Shown here piece after piece: positions 37,964 through 47,172 of a stretch of DNA of 64,000 nt (position 1 is its first letter; every line of letters starts with the position of its first letter). The DNA is from Bog-532 sp963742875 (GTDB lineage Bacteria; Actinomycetota; Actinomycetes; Streptosporangiales; Streptosporangiaceae): assembly GCA_963742875.1 (NCBI GenBank), contig CAVUNO010000011.1, positions 62,001 through 126,000 of the forward strand. Direction: 5' to 3'. The translations under genes were made by a program, and so were the position numbers. Under the pieces are notes generated by a model. It saw only the letters and a program-made list of their open reading frames with translations. It was not told where the DNA came from and made no database searches.

Positions 37964-39478
37964 CTATCCCGGCCTGCTGCCTATCCGCATGCTTGTGTCA
38001 GTCAGTGTCGGCGAGTAGGCGATTCGGTCACGCTTTCCGGGCGCAGTTGGGGCGGGGCCGGGCGGCATCCCGCGCGGTCCGGCGTTCCTTGCGGGGTTGC
38101 CGGTAGCTGTGGTTGGTCGGTAAGCACGGCGGTGGCGGCCCTTGCTGATGGCTGCGCGGGCCACAGGCGGGACGGTCACCAGTGTCTGGGCGAGCCGCGC
38201 ACCCAGCAGCGCGAACGACAGCCCCTTCAGCCCGCCCGCCGCCCCGCCCACCACCGCGGCGGTCACCTCCATGGCCGCGCCCGCAGTCAGGACGGCAGCC
38301 GCGCGTGGTATTTTGCCGTTCGCCCGGCATACGGCGATGTAGAGGGCCTTCGGCACAACCAGCGGGTAACCGATGGCCATCAGCAACAACGGCAGCGCAG
38401 CCTCGCGCGCATAGTCGGCGCCGAACAAGCTCAGCGCCAGGTGAGCACCCAGGCCGAGGGCAGCCATGCCTGGCAACCCGATTATGAACGACAGCTTCAA
38501 GGCGAAACGCAGCTTCTTGGCGATCACGTGGGGGTCGGCTGCCACCACCGCGAAAAGAACGGTCGACAGGTGCACAGGCACGATGTACAAGAAGACGCTC
38601 AGCATCGAGGCGACGTAGAACGCAGCGTTCGCCGACGGCGACACGATCACTGTGACCAGGACCGGCATCAGCAAGTTTGGCAGCGTGCTGGCGATGTTCA
38701 GCCAGTTGTGGGCCAAGACGGTCCTGCCAAGACCCCGCAGGACGCCCCAGTCGGGCCGGGACAGGACACGCGCTCCGGTAGACCGCAGCCAAAGCGCGAC
38801 CAGCACCAGTGACAGCGCCATGCCCGCCACCCAGGACAGGGTGATGCCGACGCCAAGCTGATCGTGCAAGATGATCGCGAAAGCGGGCAAGGCCAGCAGC
38901 TTGACAACTGCGAATGCTATGTTGCGCGAGAGCTGCAGTCCCCCGCGCAACAGGCCGATGGTGGCGGAGTCGAACACCATGGTCACCCCGGCCACTACCA
39001 CCCCGGCCACAAACAGTGCTGCCCGGCCAGGCGTGCCTATCATGACCCCGAAGCGCGCGCTGACGTGGGGGGCTATGACGGCGAACCCCAGCCCGAGCAC
39101 CAGTGATCCCAGTCCGCAGGCGAGCAGCGCGGCCGATACCAGCCCGGCGCGGCTGCTACGCCGGGGCAGCTCGCCGACGAGCAGGGTGCCAAGGCCGAGC
39201 ATGCCGATCGTGCCGAGCAGCGTCATCGCCGACACCGCAGCCGAGCCGTACCCGACCGCCTGCTGGCTGAACACCCGGGCCGCGAGCGCCCAGTAGACGA
39301 ACCCCAGCAGCGACGTCACGCCGGTCGTCGCAACAAGGCTGCCTGCGCTGCCCAGCAGGTCCTGATGCCGCCGCCAGACACTCATGACACCAGCCCGCAG
39401 CGAGCGCCGCGGCGTCGCGACCCGCCGGCCTGCCCCGGCCGCGCGATGGGCGTCAAAGCCGACCCGTGCGTCGGTCAC
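37964..39478 (-). CDS. Polysaccharide flippase (Wzx/MATE-like oligosaccharide translocase)
   Basis: A 504-residue integral membrane protein with about 12-14 hydrophobic segments, for example LLGSAGSLVATTGVTSLLGF, IGMLGLGTLLVGELPRRSSR and ALPLLLMAIGYPLVVPKALY. The overall pattern matches the polysaccharide biosynthesis/MATE-like exporters that flip lipid-linked repeat units outward. The cytoplasmic tail of about 60 residues is Arg/Pro-rich. GTG 39478 overlaps the preceding chimeric reading frame as GTGA. A vestige of the same start (MTDMRVGDG) lies at 40247-40282, showing a duplication. Confidence 0.9.
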   Translation of the reverse strand: MTDARVGFDAHRAAGAGRRVATPRRSLRAGVMSVWRRHQDLLGSAGSLVATTGVTSLLGFVYWALAARVFSQQAVGYGSAAVSAMTLLGTIGMLGLGTLLVGELPRRSSRAGLVSAALLACGLGSLVLGLGFAVIAPHVSARFGVMIGTPGRAALFVAGVVVAGVTMVFDSATIGLLRGGLQLSRNIAFAVVKLLALPAFAIILHDQLGVGITLSWVAGMALSLVLVALWLRSTGARVLSRPDWGVLRGLGRTVLAHNWLNIASTLPNLLMPVLVTVIVSPSANAAFYVASMLSVFLYIVPVHLSTVLFAVVAADPHVIAKKLRFALKLSFIIGLPGMAALGLGAHLALSLFGADYAREAALPLLLMAIGYPLVVPKALYIAVCRANGKIPRAAAVLTAGAAMEVTAAVVGGAAGGLKGLSFALLGARLAQTLVTVPPVARAAISKGRHRRAYRPTTATGNPARNAGPRGMPPGPAPTAPGKRDRIAYSPTLTDTSMRIGSRPG

Positions 39479-39527
39479 GATTCAGGCGCCCTGCTGCGGT
39501 CAGGGGCGACGTGCCGGTAGGGCTGGG
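39459..39527. repeat. Duplicated junction, copy 1 (flippase start and DUF1616 tail)
   Basis: This segment matches 40267-40335: CCGACCCG, TCGGTCA, then the GCGACGT-CCGGTAGGG stretch. It contains the flippase start codon overlapping the end of the chimeric frame. Confidence 0.7.
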
Positions 39528-39900
39528 TAAGGACTGACAACCGACACCGCCTCGCGCCGCCCAGCCGGTAACCAGCGGCGGGGCCCGCGGTACGCACGTT
39601 CATGCCCCGGGCCAGCCACCGCAACTGCATAAAACCACGATAAACTCCCGTCACGGCGAACCCGCAGGCAAGCGCGTTCCCGTTGCCCTTGCGCGTTTGC
39701 GTTACCACCCGCACGTCCGGCCGCAGCTGGCGGGCGACCGTCACGGTGCCGTCCACTGAGCAGCCGTCAACCAGGATGACCTCATGAACGTTGGACGGTA
39801 TCCGGGCAATAACGTGCGGAAGGTTACGCGCCTCGTTGAGCGCCGGAACGACAACCGACACCCGCGGCCGGGGGACGTCAACGCGGGCCCGAACCGCCAT
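39475..39900 (-). pseudogene. Chimeric GT2 fragment with DUF1616-gene tail
   Basis: A 141-codon open frame from ATG 39900 with a good GGAGGGAG site. Residues 1-75 are a GT2 N-terminus: RVSVVVPALNEARNLPHVIA, then HEVILVDGCSVDGTV, then RKGNGNALACGFA. The DxD and acceptor regions are missing. A middle piece follows (YRGFMQLRWLARGM). The last about 16 residues (QPYRHVAPDRSRAPES) match the tail of the DUF1616 protein (HPYRYVATNSTNAAGS). It is a deletion or duplication product, unlikely to be an active transferase, though it is translationally coupled to the flippase. Confidence 0.75.
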
Positions 39901-40153
39901 GAGCTCCCTCCAATTGCTGTCCGGCTGGGCAGCGGCGATCCAACCGGCGGCGCGGCCGCCGACCGAACTCGCTGATCGTCCGAAATCATCCTCATTGTCA
40001 CTATGTGTATGACGCCCAAAGCCGGTATGGGGAGTACCGCTGCGCGCAGAAAATTCTTCGGGTTCATCGCACTGGACGGCTGAGGCCGCGACGTCTGCGG
40101 CGCTCATCGTGGCTGGCGGCCGACGCGGAACGGTGCGTAGCGGGTGAGGACAA
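39812..40153. repeat. Long duplicated segment, copy B (with GT2 5' end)
   Basis: The partner of 36736-37079, about 90 percent identical by eye. The minus strand carries the intact GT2 start. A second, longer open frame (MSAADVAASAVQCDEPEEF) runs into it in phase from upstream. Confidence 0.88.
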
Positions 40154-40266
40154 CATCGACAGCACGCCCAATGGATGGGTTCCCCTCGGCTCTGCCACCC
40201 AGCGGACCATAGCGAATGAGCCGATCTGGTCCGCAGAGTCGTCCAGGTCAGTCCATGGGCCCATCG

Positions 40267-40335
40267 CCGACCCGCATGTCGGTCATGATCCAGCTGCATT
40301 TGTGCTGTTGGTCGCGACGTACCGGTAGGGATGGT
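40267..40335. repeat. Duplicated junction, copy 2 (vestigial flippase start)
   Basis: The partner of 39459-39527. On the minus strand, after the DUF1616 stop, ATG-ACC-GAC-ATG-CGG-GTC-GGC repeats the flippase N-terminus and then stops after about 12 codons. Confidence 0.7.
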
Positions 40336-41041
40336 CAACGTCTGGCAGACGGTACAAGTTAGCGGCGAGAGTGTAGGCGCCGGTGAAGGGCACTGCTTGC
40401 TGCCAGGTCCGACCATTGGCCAGGGTGAGATTCCAGGTGGCACTCACATGGCCATTACGCAGTAGCACTAGCCGATAGTTTGTCGTGCTGCCCTGGTCGT
40501 TGCTGACGCCGAGGCTCGCGGTGGGCCCGTTTTGGTGCTGGGGCGACAGCCACAGCTGGGTGAAACCGGGCTGTGGCTGGATTGCCACACCTATCCGGGC
40601 GAGCGCCACCCCGCAGGCCGCGACCACCATGGCAACAGCGAAGATCGCTGTTGGCCGACGCGGCAGACGCCACTCGGGGTGCCAGGTGAAGAGCGCCGCT
40701 CGCCCGGCCCGGCGTCGCAGGAAAAGCACCAAGTCGGCGGCCAAGGTCACCCCGGCGAGCAGGCCAAGCCAGGCCGCCCGGTGCAGCGGCACCCGTGCGG
40801 CATTCAGCAACAGCCCTCCGACGATGGGCACTGCAAGCGCCAGTCCGGTGACCACGACGGCGCGTTCCAGGCCAGCGATATGGGTGCCGAGAAGAAGCTG
40901 AGCCAGCAAGTAGCCAGACGCAGCAAACAGCGCGAGGCCCAGTACGGCCATTACCGCAGTCGGCGCGTCGGCTGCGGCGGCGCCACAGGCGAGAGCCGCT
41001 ACTACTGCGGTGGCTCCAATGTCTGTCTGATTACGACCCAT
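40283..41041 (-). CDS. DUF1616-type membrane protein
   Basis: A 252-residue protein. Four hydrophobic segments lie in the first 140 residues (AVVAALACGAAAADAPTAVM, LALFAASGYLLAQLLLGT, VVVTGLALAVPIVGGLLLNA, LGLLAGVTLAADLVLFL), then a fifth near 160. An extracytoplasmic beta-rich domain follows (FTQLWLSPQHQNGPTASLGV and later GHVSATWNLTLANGRTW). This is the DUF1616 layout. Such proteins sit in archaeal and actinobacterial surface-glycan clusters, but their function is unknown. ATG 41041 overlaps the previous gene by 11 bp. Confidence 0.82.
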   Translation of the reverse strand: MGRNQTDIGATAVVAALACGAAAADAPTAVMAVLGLALFAASGYLLAQLLLGTHIAGLERAVVVTGLALAVPIVGGLLLNAARVPLHRAAWLGLLAGVTLAADLVLFLRRRAGRAALFTWHPEWRLPRRPTAIFAVAMVVAACGVALARIGVAIQPQPGFTQLWLSPQHQNGPTASLGVSNDQGSTTNYRLVLLRNGHVSATWNLTLANGRTWQQAVPFTGAYTLAANLYRLPDVDHPYRYVATNSTNAAGS

Positions 41042-42941
41042 AGTATGCCGAGCCCTCCAGGTCGTAGATGACGATGTTCCCGGAGTCATAGAGGCGGGCG
41101 ACGCCCGGTACGTGGTTAAACTTGGTGAGGCCAGCCAACGCCAGCGGATGGGTGTACCTGCCAGCGTTCGAATCGGCCGGAAAGTACCCTCCAGAGACCG
41201 GGAGATCCTCACTGAGCCGCCGGTCAACGAGGGCATACTGCACGGACAGTGCTTGGACCTGCTGAGCATCCGACTGCGTGAATGCGAGAGAGGTGTACAA
41301 GAACCCGTCGTCGAGAACCGGGTTCTGATCGCCGTAACTCCCGAGGACGGGGAAGTCGCCTTCATCCGTCGCGAACCGGTTACCGGGTCCGAGATGCGCC
41401 AGTGCCCAGCCAGCCGAGGCAACCTGCTCGGGACCCACCGATCGTTCCGACCCCGCGACCTGGTAGGGCCCCGGCAGCCGTTCCCAATACGGCGGCCATC
41501 CGTTGACCAGCCCGTTGAAAATGAACAGAAGCGCTGCCGTCGTCGCGACCGCGACCACTAGCGGCGCACGACGGCGCATAGAAGCGCGGATGACCGGCCA
41601 GCGCAGGCTGTTGTCGGTCAGGCGAATCATGGCGAGGGCGGCGATGAATCCGGCCGGAATGAATACGAACGTCGATGCCCGTCCGGCCAGTTCGCTGCCG
41701 TCCGCGACGAAGAGGCGGACCGCGACGACGACGTACCAGCTCACTGACCCGATGGCCATGGCCGCGACCCACGGCTGGTGCCGGTAGCGTCGCCAGACCT
41801 GCCACCAGCCGACGGGCACCAGCGCCGACATCATCAGGACCGCGGCCCCGGCAAGCACCTGGCTCTCCAGCGGTCCGGAGGCGGCCGAGGCGGGTGGCGG
41901 CGCGCCGGAGGGCCCGCCGAAGAAAACGGACCGGAAGGCCTGCTCCGCCGAGGCGAGGACGGGCTGAAGATAGCCCACGGTGGAAGGGGCAACGAACACA
42001 ATCCAGGCGGTAAACGCCGCCGCCGACAGCAGGGCCAGGACGGAGGCCCAGGCGGCCAGCGCCCGGTCACGGGCGAACAGGGCCCCTAGGGTGATGACCT
42101 CCAGCGTGGCCACGAGCACGTAACTGGTCACGTGGTGGGTGACCACGGTGGCCAGAGCCGACAGCGCCGCGATCGTGAACCACCCGGCCCGGCCGCCCGC
42201 TGTCTGCGGCGCGCCGAGACGGTAGACGGCCAGCACCGTGAGCCCGAGGAACGGCACGGCCAGCGTCTGGTAGAGGAACATCGAGTCGAAAGACGCGAAG
42301 AGCGACTCGCCGGCGTACAGGAGCATGGCCACGCCGGCCACCCGCTGCGAGCCACTGACGTGCTGGAAGAGCACGAACAGCACGCAGACAAACAGCAGGT
42401 GAGCCGTGCCCGCGACGATCAGCCCGCACGTGAAGATCGAGAGCCCGGTGACCGAGACCAGCGCCGAGGTGACTTCCTCCAGGCCCGGGTAGTAGGGACT
42501 GATCGGCAGCAGATTGTTGGTGGTGAACAGCTTGCCTGTCTGCAAGACGTCTGTCGTACTGCGCCAGTGCATGAGTTCGTCGGCGTAGGTGAATGCGGCC
42601 GGACTGTAACAGATCTTGACCAGATATTCCGCTACGGTCAGAGTAACGACGAGCGTCACGGTCTCGCGAGCCGTGAGGGTCCGCCGGCTCAGCAGCCGCG
42701 CCGCTACCGGGGTCAGGATGAGCAGTTGGCCGAGCCAGTACAAGTGGTCCGCCCACGGTGCGCCGGCATGTCCGAGGCGCCCCGCCGTGTAAGCGGCGGC
42801 CACTACCAGAACGCCCGTTGCGGCACAGAGGGCTACGACGCTTACCGGCAGGCGGGACCGGGCGGCCGAGGTGTCAGCTGGTTTGCCATGCCCCCCATAC
42901 ACCCCTGGCTGCCTGCCGATCGACTCACGGGCCACCTTCAC
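41031..42941 (-). CDS. Large polytopic membrane protein, possible GT-C glycosyltransferase or polymerase
   Basis: A 636-residue protein with about 12-13 membrane segments, for example LPVSVVALCAATGVLVVAAA, GLSIFTCGLIVAGTAHLLFV, LAVPFLGLTVLAVYRLGA and APLVVAVATTAALLFIFNGL. A long external loop after the first segments has acidic and aromatic residues (FTYADELMHWRSTTDVLQTG). A soluble C-terminal domain of about 120 residues ends NIVIYDLEGSAYYGS. This resembles GT-C fold transferases or O-antigen-like polymerases. No specific family is assigned. GTG 42941 overlaps the deacetylase stop as GTGA. Confidence 0.8.
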   Translation of the reverse strand: MKVARESIGRQPGVYGGHGKPADTSAARSRLPVSVVALCAATGVLVVAAAYTAGRLGHAGAPWADHLYWLGQLLILTPVAARLLSRRTLTARETVTLVVTLTVAEYLVKICYSPAAFTYADELMHWRSTTDVLQTGKLFTTNNLLPISPYYPGLEEVTSALVSVTGLSIFTCGLIVAGTAHLLFVCVLFVLFQHVSGSQRVAGVAMLLYAGESLFASFDSMFLYQTLAVPFLGLTVLAVYRLGAPQTAGGRAGWFTIAALSALATVVTHHVTSYVLVATLEVITLGALFARDRALAAWASVLALLSAAAFTAWIVFVAPSTVGYLQPVLASAEQAFRSVFFGGPSGAPPPASAASGPLESQVLAGAAVLMMSALVPVGWWQVWRRYRHQPWVAAMAIGSVSWYVVVAVRLFVADGSELAGRASTFVFIPAGFIAALAMIRLTDNSLRWPVIRASMRRRAPLVVAVATTAALLFIFNGLVNGWPPYWERLPGPYQVAGSERSVGPEQVASAGWALAHLGPGNRFATDEGDFPVLGSYGDQNPVLDDGFLYTSLAFTQSDAQQVQALSVQYALVDRRLSEDLPVSGGYFPADSNAGRYTHPLALAGLTKFNHVPGVARLYDSGNIVIYDLEGSAYYGS

Positions 42942-43786
42942 GTAGCGGGCCTCCCTTCGCGCGGATCGCCGCCCACGAAAGGCACCGCTCGGCGCACGCC
43001 CCGCCAGGCGACCTGTTTTGCTCCGGCCAGCTGCCGGCCACTGGAGGCCGGGCGGGCCAGCAAGTGGGCGAGCCCGGCGACCCCGATTCCGGCGTTGACG
43101 GTTAGCCGGGGCAGAGTCAGCATATCGTCGTCGGGGGCGGTGACCATGTCGGCGACCGCGAAGGCGTAGAGGAAGCCGGCGCTGGCCACGGCGGCCCGCG
43201 CCGCGCGGTTCCAGTAACCGAACGGGTAAGCGAACCCGTCGACCGCGAGCCCGAGTCTGTCCTCCAGCAGGCTCCGGGAGCGGACGGCCTCGTCGCTGAC
43301 GACCTCGGCGGGCACGCGATCCATCTGCGGGTGCGTGTGGCTGTGCGCCGCGACCTCGACGCCCTCGGCGGTGATGTCGCGCAGCGCCTGCCACGACAGC
43401 ACCGGACGGCTGCCCTCCCCGGTGCTCCCGTTGAAGCGGGTGGTGCCACCGACGTAGGCGGTGGGGACGTAGAGGGCGGCCCGGAAGTCATGCTTCCGCA
43501 GAGCCGGCATCGCCGCGGAGTAGAAGTCGGTGTACGCATCGTCGAACGTCAGCACCACAGGCCGGGGCGGTAGCGGGCGGCCGGACCGGCTGGCCGCCAG
43601 GTCCGCAGCGGTTACCGGCCGATAGCCTTCGACGGCCAGGAAATCCATCTGTGCCGCGAACTCATCGGGAGCCACCGCGAACCGCCGGAACTTGCGCGCG
43701 GTGGTGGTGCCGATGCTGTGGTACATGAGCACCGGCACTTCGCTCACGGCGGTTTCGGTGGCTCCGCCCGCGAGATGTCCGCTCAT
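42938..43786 (-). CDS. Polysaccharide deacetylase (NodB homology), copy 2
   Basis: A 282-residue paralogue of the protein at 31009-31860: VPVLMYHSIG, VVLTFDDAYTDFYSAAMP, VEVAAHSHTHPQMD, FAYPFGYWNRAARAAVASAG. The metal triad of CE4 esterases is intact. It is embedded in the operon with ATGA overlaps on both sides (ATG 43786 with the GT2 stop), so this is probably the original and the 31 kb gene the copy. Confidence 0.92.
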   Translation of the reverse strand: MSGHLAGGATETAVSEVPVLMYHSIGTTTARKFRRFAVAPDEFAAQMDFLAVEGYRPVTAADLAASRSGRPLPPRPVVLTFDDAYTDFYSAAMPALRKHDFRAALYVPTAYVGGTTRFNGSTGEGSRPVLSWQALRDITAEGVEVAAHSHTHPQMDRVPAEVVSDEAVRSRSLLEDRLGLAVDGFAYPFGYWNRAARAAVASAGFLYAFAVADMVTAPDDDMLTLPRLTVNAGIGVAGLAHLLARPASSGRQLAGAKQVAWRGVRRAVPFVGGDPREGRPAT

Positions 43787-45129
43787 CGTTGCCCTACCTC
43801 CGGTGTGGCGAGCCGGGCCTGCTTGCGGACGCTCCTGAGGTAGGCCACCGGGCCGGCGAGCATGCCCCGGCGCTGCCAGCGGCTGAGCCGGGGCGCGAGA
43901 TCCGGTGGCGCCGCACCGCCCGGCGTCTTCTCCCCCCGGAGGTAGCCAGCCGCGGTTGGCAGCAGCTTGAGCAGCCCCAGGACCACACTGGGCCGGTGCC
44001 GGAGCAGGGCGGCGTAGTAGGCGGTCAGCCCGGTGCCGTACCCGCTGAGCTGCCGCTCCAGACCATCCAGATCCGCGTAGTGGTCGTGCCGGAGAAACGC
44101 GGCGGGCTCGTAGGCGATGCGGTAACCCGCCAGCAGCACCAGCGTGAGGGCCAGGGTGTCTTCCGACGCCCGGGCCGGCGTGCCCGCCCCCATGGCGACG
44201 TCGAAGCCGCCGATGCGGGCCAGCGTCTCCCACCGGAAGGCCATGTTGCCGCCGGCGCCGAACGGCGGCAGCGGATACAGCGGGCTCTGTGGGCCGTCCT
44301 TGGCGAAGACGGCGGGCGAGAAACCGCGGCCCTTGCTGTGGCCGCCGTTCCACTCGAACCACTCCTGCACTTGTGTGTCCAGCCGGGCGGGCAGGATCAT
44401 GCCGGTGACGCAGCCGATGTCCCCGGCCCGCGCGAAACCACCCGCGAGCCCGGCCAGCCAGTGCGGGTCGGGTTCCTCGTCATCGTCCAAGAAGGCGATG
44501 ATGCCGCCGGAAGCGGCCGCTATCCCGGCGTTGCGGGCCCAGGACAGGCCGCCCCGCGGTTCCACGACGTACCGGTATTTCACCTCGGCCGGCCGACCCT
44601 CCACCAGCGCCCGGACAGCATCGCTGGTGGGAGCGTTGTCCACCACCACCACCTCGAACTGCGGATACACCTGCCGTTCGACGTGACTCAGGCAGGTCTT
44701 GAGCTGGTCCGCCCGGTCGCGGGTGCAGATGACGACGCTGATGAAGGGGGCGGCGGCCAGCACCTCACGGCGGCGCAGCAGGAACGGCCAGGCCGCGGGG
44801 TCGGCCACCAGGCCCTCGCCGGTCAGCGTGCCAGGCTGCGGCAGGCCGGCCGCGGCGAAACGCTCGATCACCGGCTCGCGCAGTTCCGGCCAGAGCAGGG
44901 CGCCGAGCTGTGCGGGGGTCAATCCGCTCTCATCCAGCCGGAGGAGGCATGCGCCGACCGGCTCGCCATGCAGCCGCCCCAGCACCCACGCGCGCTTGTG
45001 CTGTCCGTCGTAGCTCACCGCCGGGAGCGGCTCGGTCAGCTCGACCTCCATCATCCGGGCCGGTGAGAATTCCCCATTGACGCTCAGGGCGGACAAGTCC
45101 CAGCGCGATACGTTCGTTGGCACCGTCAT
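43783..45129 (-). CDS. Glycosyltransferase family 2 with N-terminal extension
   Basis: A 448-residue GT2. About 120 N-terminal residues precede the GT-A core and may bind a partner. The core begins PFISVVICTRDRADQLKTCL, with the donor/metal motif AFLDDDEEPDPHWL (DDD). PFGAGGNMAFRWETLARIGGFD and ASEDTLALTLVLLAGY (the acceptor ED motif) follow. The C-terminus is basic. ATG 45129 overlaps the upstream pyruvyl transferase stop as ATGA. It transfers a sugar during polymer assembly. Donor and acceptor are unknown. Confidence 0.92.
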   Translation of the reverse strand: MTVPTNVSRWDLSALSVNGEFSPARMMEVELTEPLPAVSYDGQHKRAWVLGRLHGEPVGACLLRLDESGLTPAQLGALLWPELREPVIERFAAAGLPQPGTLTGEGLVADPAAWPFLLRRREVLAAAPFISVVICTRDRADQLKTCLSHVERQVYPQFEVVVVDNAPTSDAVRALVEGRPAEVKYRYVVEPRGGLSWARNAGIAAASGGIIAFLDDDEEPDPHWLAGLAGGFARAGDIGCVTGMILPARLDTQVQEWFEWNGGHSKGRGFSPAVFAKDGPQSPLYPLPPFGAGGNMAFRWETLARIGGFDVAMGAGTPARASEDTLALTLVLLAGYRIAYEPAAFLRHDHYADLDGLERQLSGYGTGLTAYYAALLRHRPSVVLGLLKLLPTAAGYLRGEKTPGGAAPPDLAPRLSRWQRRGMLAGPVAYLRSVRKQARLATPEVGQR

Positions 45130-46151
45130 CTGACCAGTCCCCCATTGTCGGCGGTGACCATGAGCGGCGTACTCTCGACCGCAGCCCAGAACTGCGCGTA
45201 AGCCCGACGCTGCCAGGCCGCCGCTTCCCTCGCGGCGGCCCTCCCCGAGACGGGCAAGCGCCACGCCTGTTCGATGGCGTTGCGCAGGCAGTCGGCGAAG
45301 TCCGGCTGCTGGAGTGAGCCGACGAAGCAGGCGCCGGGGAACAGCGCGCTCAGCCCCGCGAACTTCGCGTCGTAGTAAGACGACTTGGTCAGGCAGACGA
45401 CCGGCACGCCTTGCGCGAGGCCGAACACCGCAGCGTGATAACTGCCGGTGACGATGGCCCGGCAGTTGGCGGCCGTGGTGATGAGGGCCTGTGGGGTCAA
45501 AAGGTGGCTGTCCGGACCGCTGGTATCTGCGGTCAGTTCCAGGGCCTCGTCTCCGGTGACCGTCACGGTGCCGGGCGAGGTCCCCAGCGACAGCGCCAGA
45601 TCCCGGCCAATCCGGCCTTCTCGCAGGCCGAGGACGGCCAGCTTCGGCAGCACTGCGCGAGCCTGGATACGCAAGAGGCGCTGGCCGATCGGCCCGACGC
45701 CCTGGCCGAACATCGCAGTCGGCTTGCCGAGCCGCTGAGCCAGGGACAGCGGGCCCAGCACGCCGGTGCCGTGCCAGCGGAATGCGTCGGTCACATAGCC
45801 ACCGCCGGCCGCTACGACCACGTCAGCCGCGCGCACTGCCTGCTTCGCCGTTCGAGGCTGCGACCGCAGCGGGCGATCGCGACTGAGGCGCCCGGAAAAG
45901 TAGGGCAGGATACTTTCCCGGACCGGCTGGTACTTTCGGGGGATAAGGCGGAATGATATCGGGTTGGCGTACGTCCGTCCGATTGTGGTCCTGCCTGGGC
46001 AAAAGGCGCCCAGGCGCTCGGGTGCATCGCAAACCACGATGATCTCGGCGTCGGGCTACAGCTGCCGCAGCCGGATCACGCACGGCTGCAGCATCGCGAC
46101 GTCTACGATCTTCAGCAGGTCGTACCCGGACTGATCAACGAGAATCCGCAC
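45126..46151 (-). pseudogene. Polysaccharide pyruvyl transferase, interrupted by TAG
   Basis: GTG 46151 starts RILVDQSGYDLLKIVDVAML, a typical N-terminus of CsaB/WcaK-type ketal pyruvyl transferases. Codon 32 is TAG (46056-46058) where related proteins have Trp (RLRQL-W-PDAEI). The rest runs open for 303 codons: VVVAAGGGYVTDAF, FGQGVGPIGQ, ITTAANCRAIVTGSYHAAVFGL, with the conserved GSYHA. Restart at GTG 46037 would miss the first strand and helix. The enzyme adds pyruvate ketals that make the glycan anionic. The start overlaps the upstream GT2 by 17 bp. Confidence 0.82.
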
Positions 46152-47172
46152 GGTGCGCCTCCCCGGTCAGCGCCGACACCGGCCCGCTCCCGGCGGCTGG
46201 CCCGGTCGGCGGCGGACTTGCCCGATGGAGCATTCCGGCCGCGCGGGCCGACACGAAACCGGCCGTCGCGAAGGAGAACCCGGCCACAATGGCGATACTC
46301 CGCAGCCCGCCCGCAGCATCACCGCGGCCGGTGTCCCGCAGGCCGCGGACCACCCCAGCGGGCAGCACCCGCCGGATGTAAAGCCGTTCCTGCGACGTGC
46401 TCTGGCGTGCGCCGTTGAGGGCGGCCAGCGCCGCCTTCCCGTTGCCCTCGAGCAGGCACCGGCGCAAGAAGAAGCCGAGGGTGGTGCGGTTGACCGGAAC
46501 GCGGTGGCCGACGGTCCCGGCCGGCTCATACACCCAGGTTCCCCCGGGCTGGGCCGCGGCGGCGCGCAGGCACAGGTCGGTGTCTTCCGGGCGGGAACGC
46601 CGACCCACCTTGCCGAAATCGTCGCGGAAGCCCCCGATCGCCTCGAACACACGCCGATGGATGACCATACCGCAACTCCACACATTGCGAACGGGTACGG
46701 CCTTCTCCGGCATGCCGCGGTAGGATCCGCCCACCGCCCAGTCGAACTCCTCCGGGAACCAGCGCGGACGGGAAGTCGCCCAGAGCGGGACCAACTTACC
46801 GCCCACCCCTACGACCTCGGGGTCTGTGAAGTGCGGCACCAAGACCTCCAGCCAGGCCGGAGAGGCAACAGCGTCATCGTCGAGAAAGGCCACCACGTCA
46901 CCGTGGGACACTGCGACGCCGCTGTTGCGGGCTCCCGACGCGCCCTTGCTGCCGACGTTGGGAACTACGGTAACGTCCTCAAGCTCGCGCTTAGCAAGAT
47001 CGAGAAGGTCCGGATTGTGGTCTATGACCACAATCGTTTCCACCGGCGGCAAAGTCTGCGTACGGACCGATTCCACCGCTTCCTGCAGAGTACGCCAGCG
47101 CTCCGTCGCGAACGCCGCGATGATCACCGAGACCGTGCGCGATCCCGTCTGGTCCACCGCATTCCAGCTCAA
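46135..47172 (-). CDS. Glycosyltransferase family 2
   Basis: A 345-residue GT2. VSVIIAAFATERWRTLQEAV begins the GT-A fold, with DDDA in DVVAFLDDDAVASPAWLE. RNVWSCGMVIHRRVFEAIGGF and RPEDTDLCLRA form the acceptor-side motifs. The C-terminal region (SIAIVAGFSFATAGFVSARA) is hydrophobic and may attach to the membrane. TTG 47172 is preceded by GGGAG at suitable spacing. It begins the tightly overlapping run of island genes to the left. A gap of about 290 bp to the sigma factor gene may hold its promoter. Confidence 0.91.
   Translation of the reverse strand: MSWNAVDQTGSRTVSVIIAAFATERWRTLQEAVESVRTQTLPPVETIVVIDHNPDLLDLAKRELEDVTVVPNVGSKGASGARNSGVAVSHGDVVAFLDDDAVASPAWLEVLVPHFTDPEVVGVGGKLVPLWATSRPRWFPEEFDWAVGGSYRGMPEKAVPVRNVWSCGMVIHRRVFEAIGGFRDDFGKVGRRSRPEDTDLCLRAAAAQPGGTWVYEPAGTVGHRVPVNRTTLGFFLRRCLLEGNGKAALAALNGARQSTSQERLYIRRVLPAGVVRGLRDTGRGDAAGGLRSIAIVAGFSFATAGFVSARAAGMLHRASPPPTGPAAGSGPVSALTGEAHRADSR

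Noticed and set aside
42938..44362. A longer 474-codon version of deacetylase copy 2
   Set aside because: The upstream 192 codons are a shadow of the overlapping GT2 gene. ATG 43786 with the ATGA overlap is the natural start.
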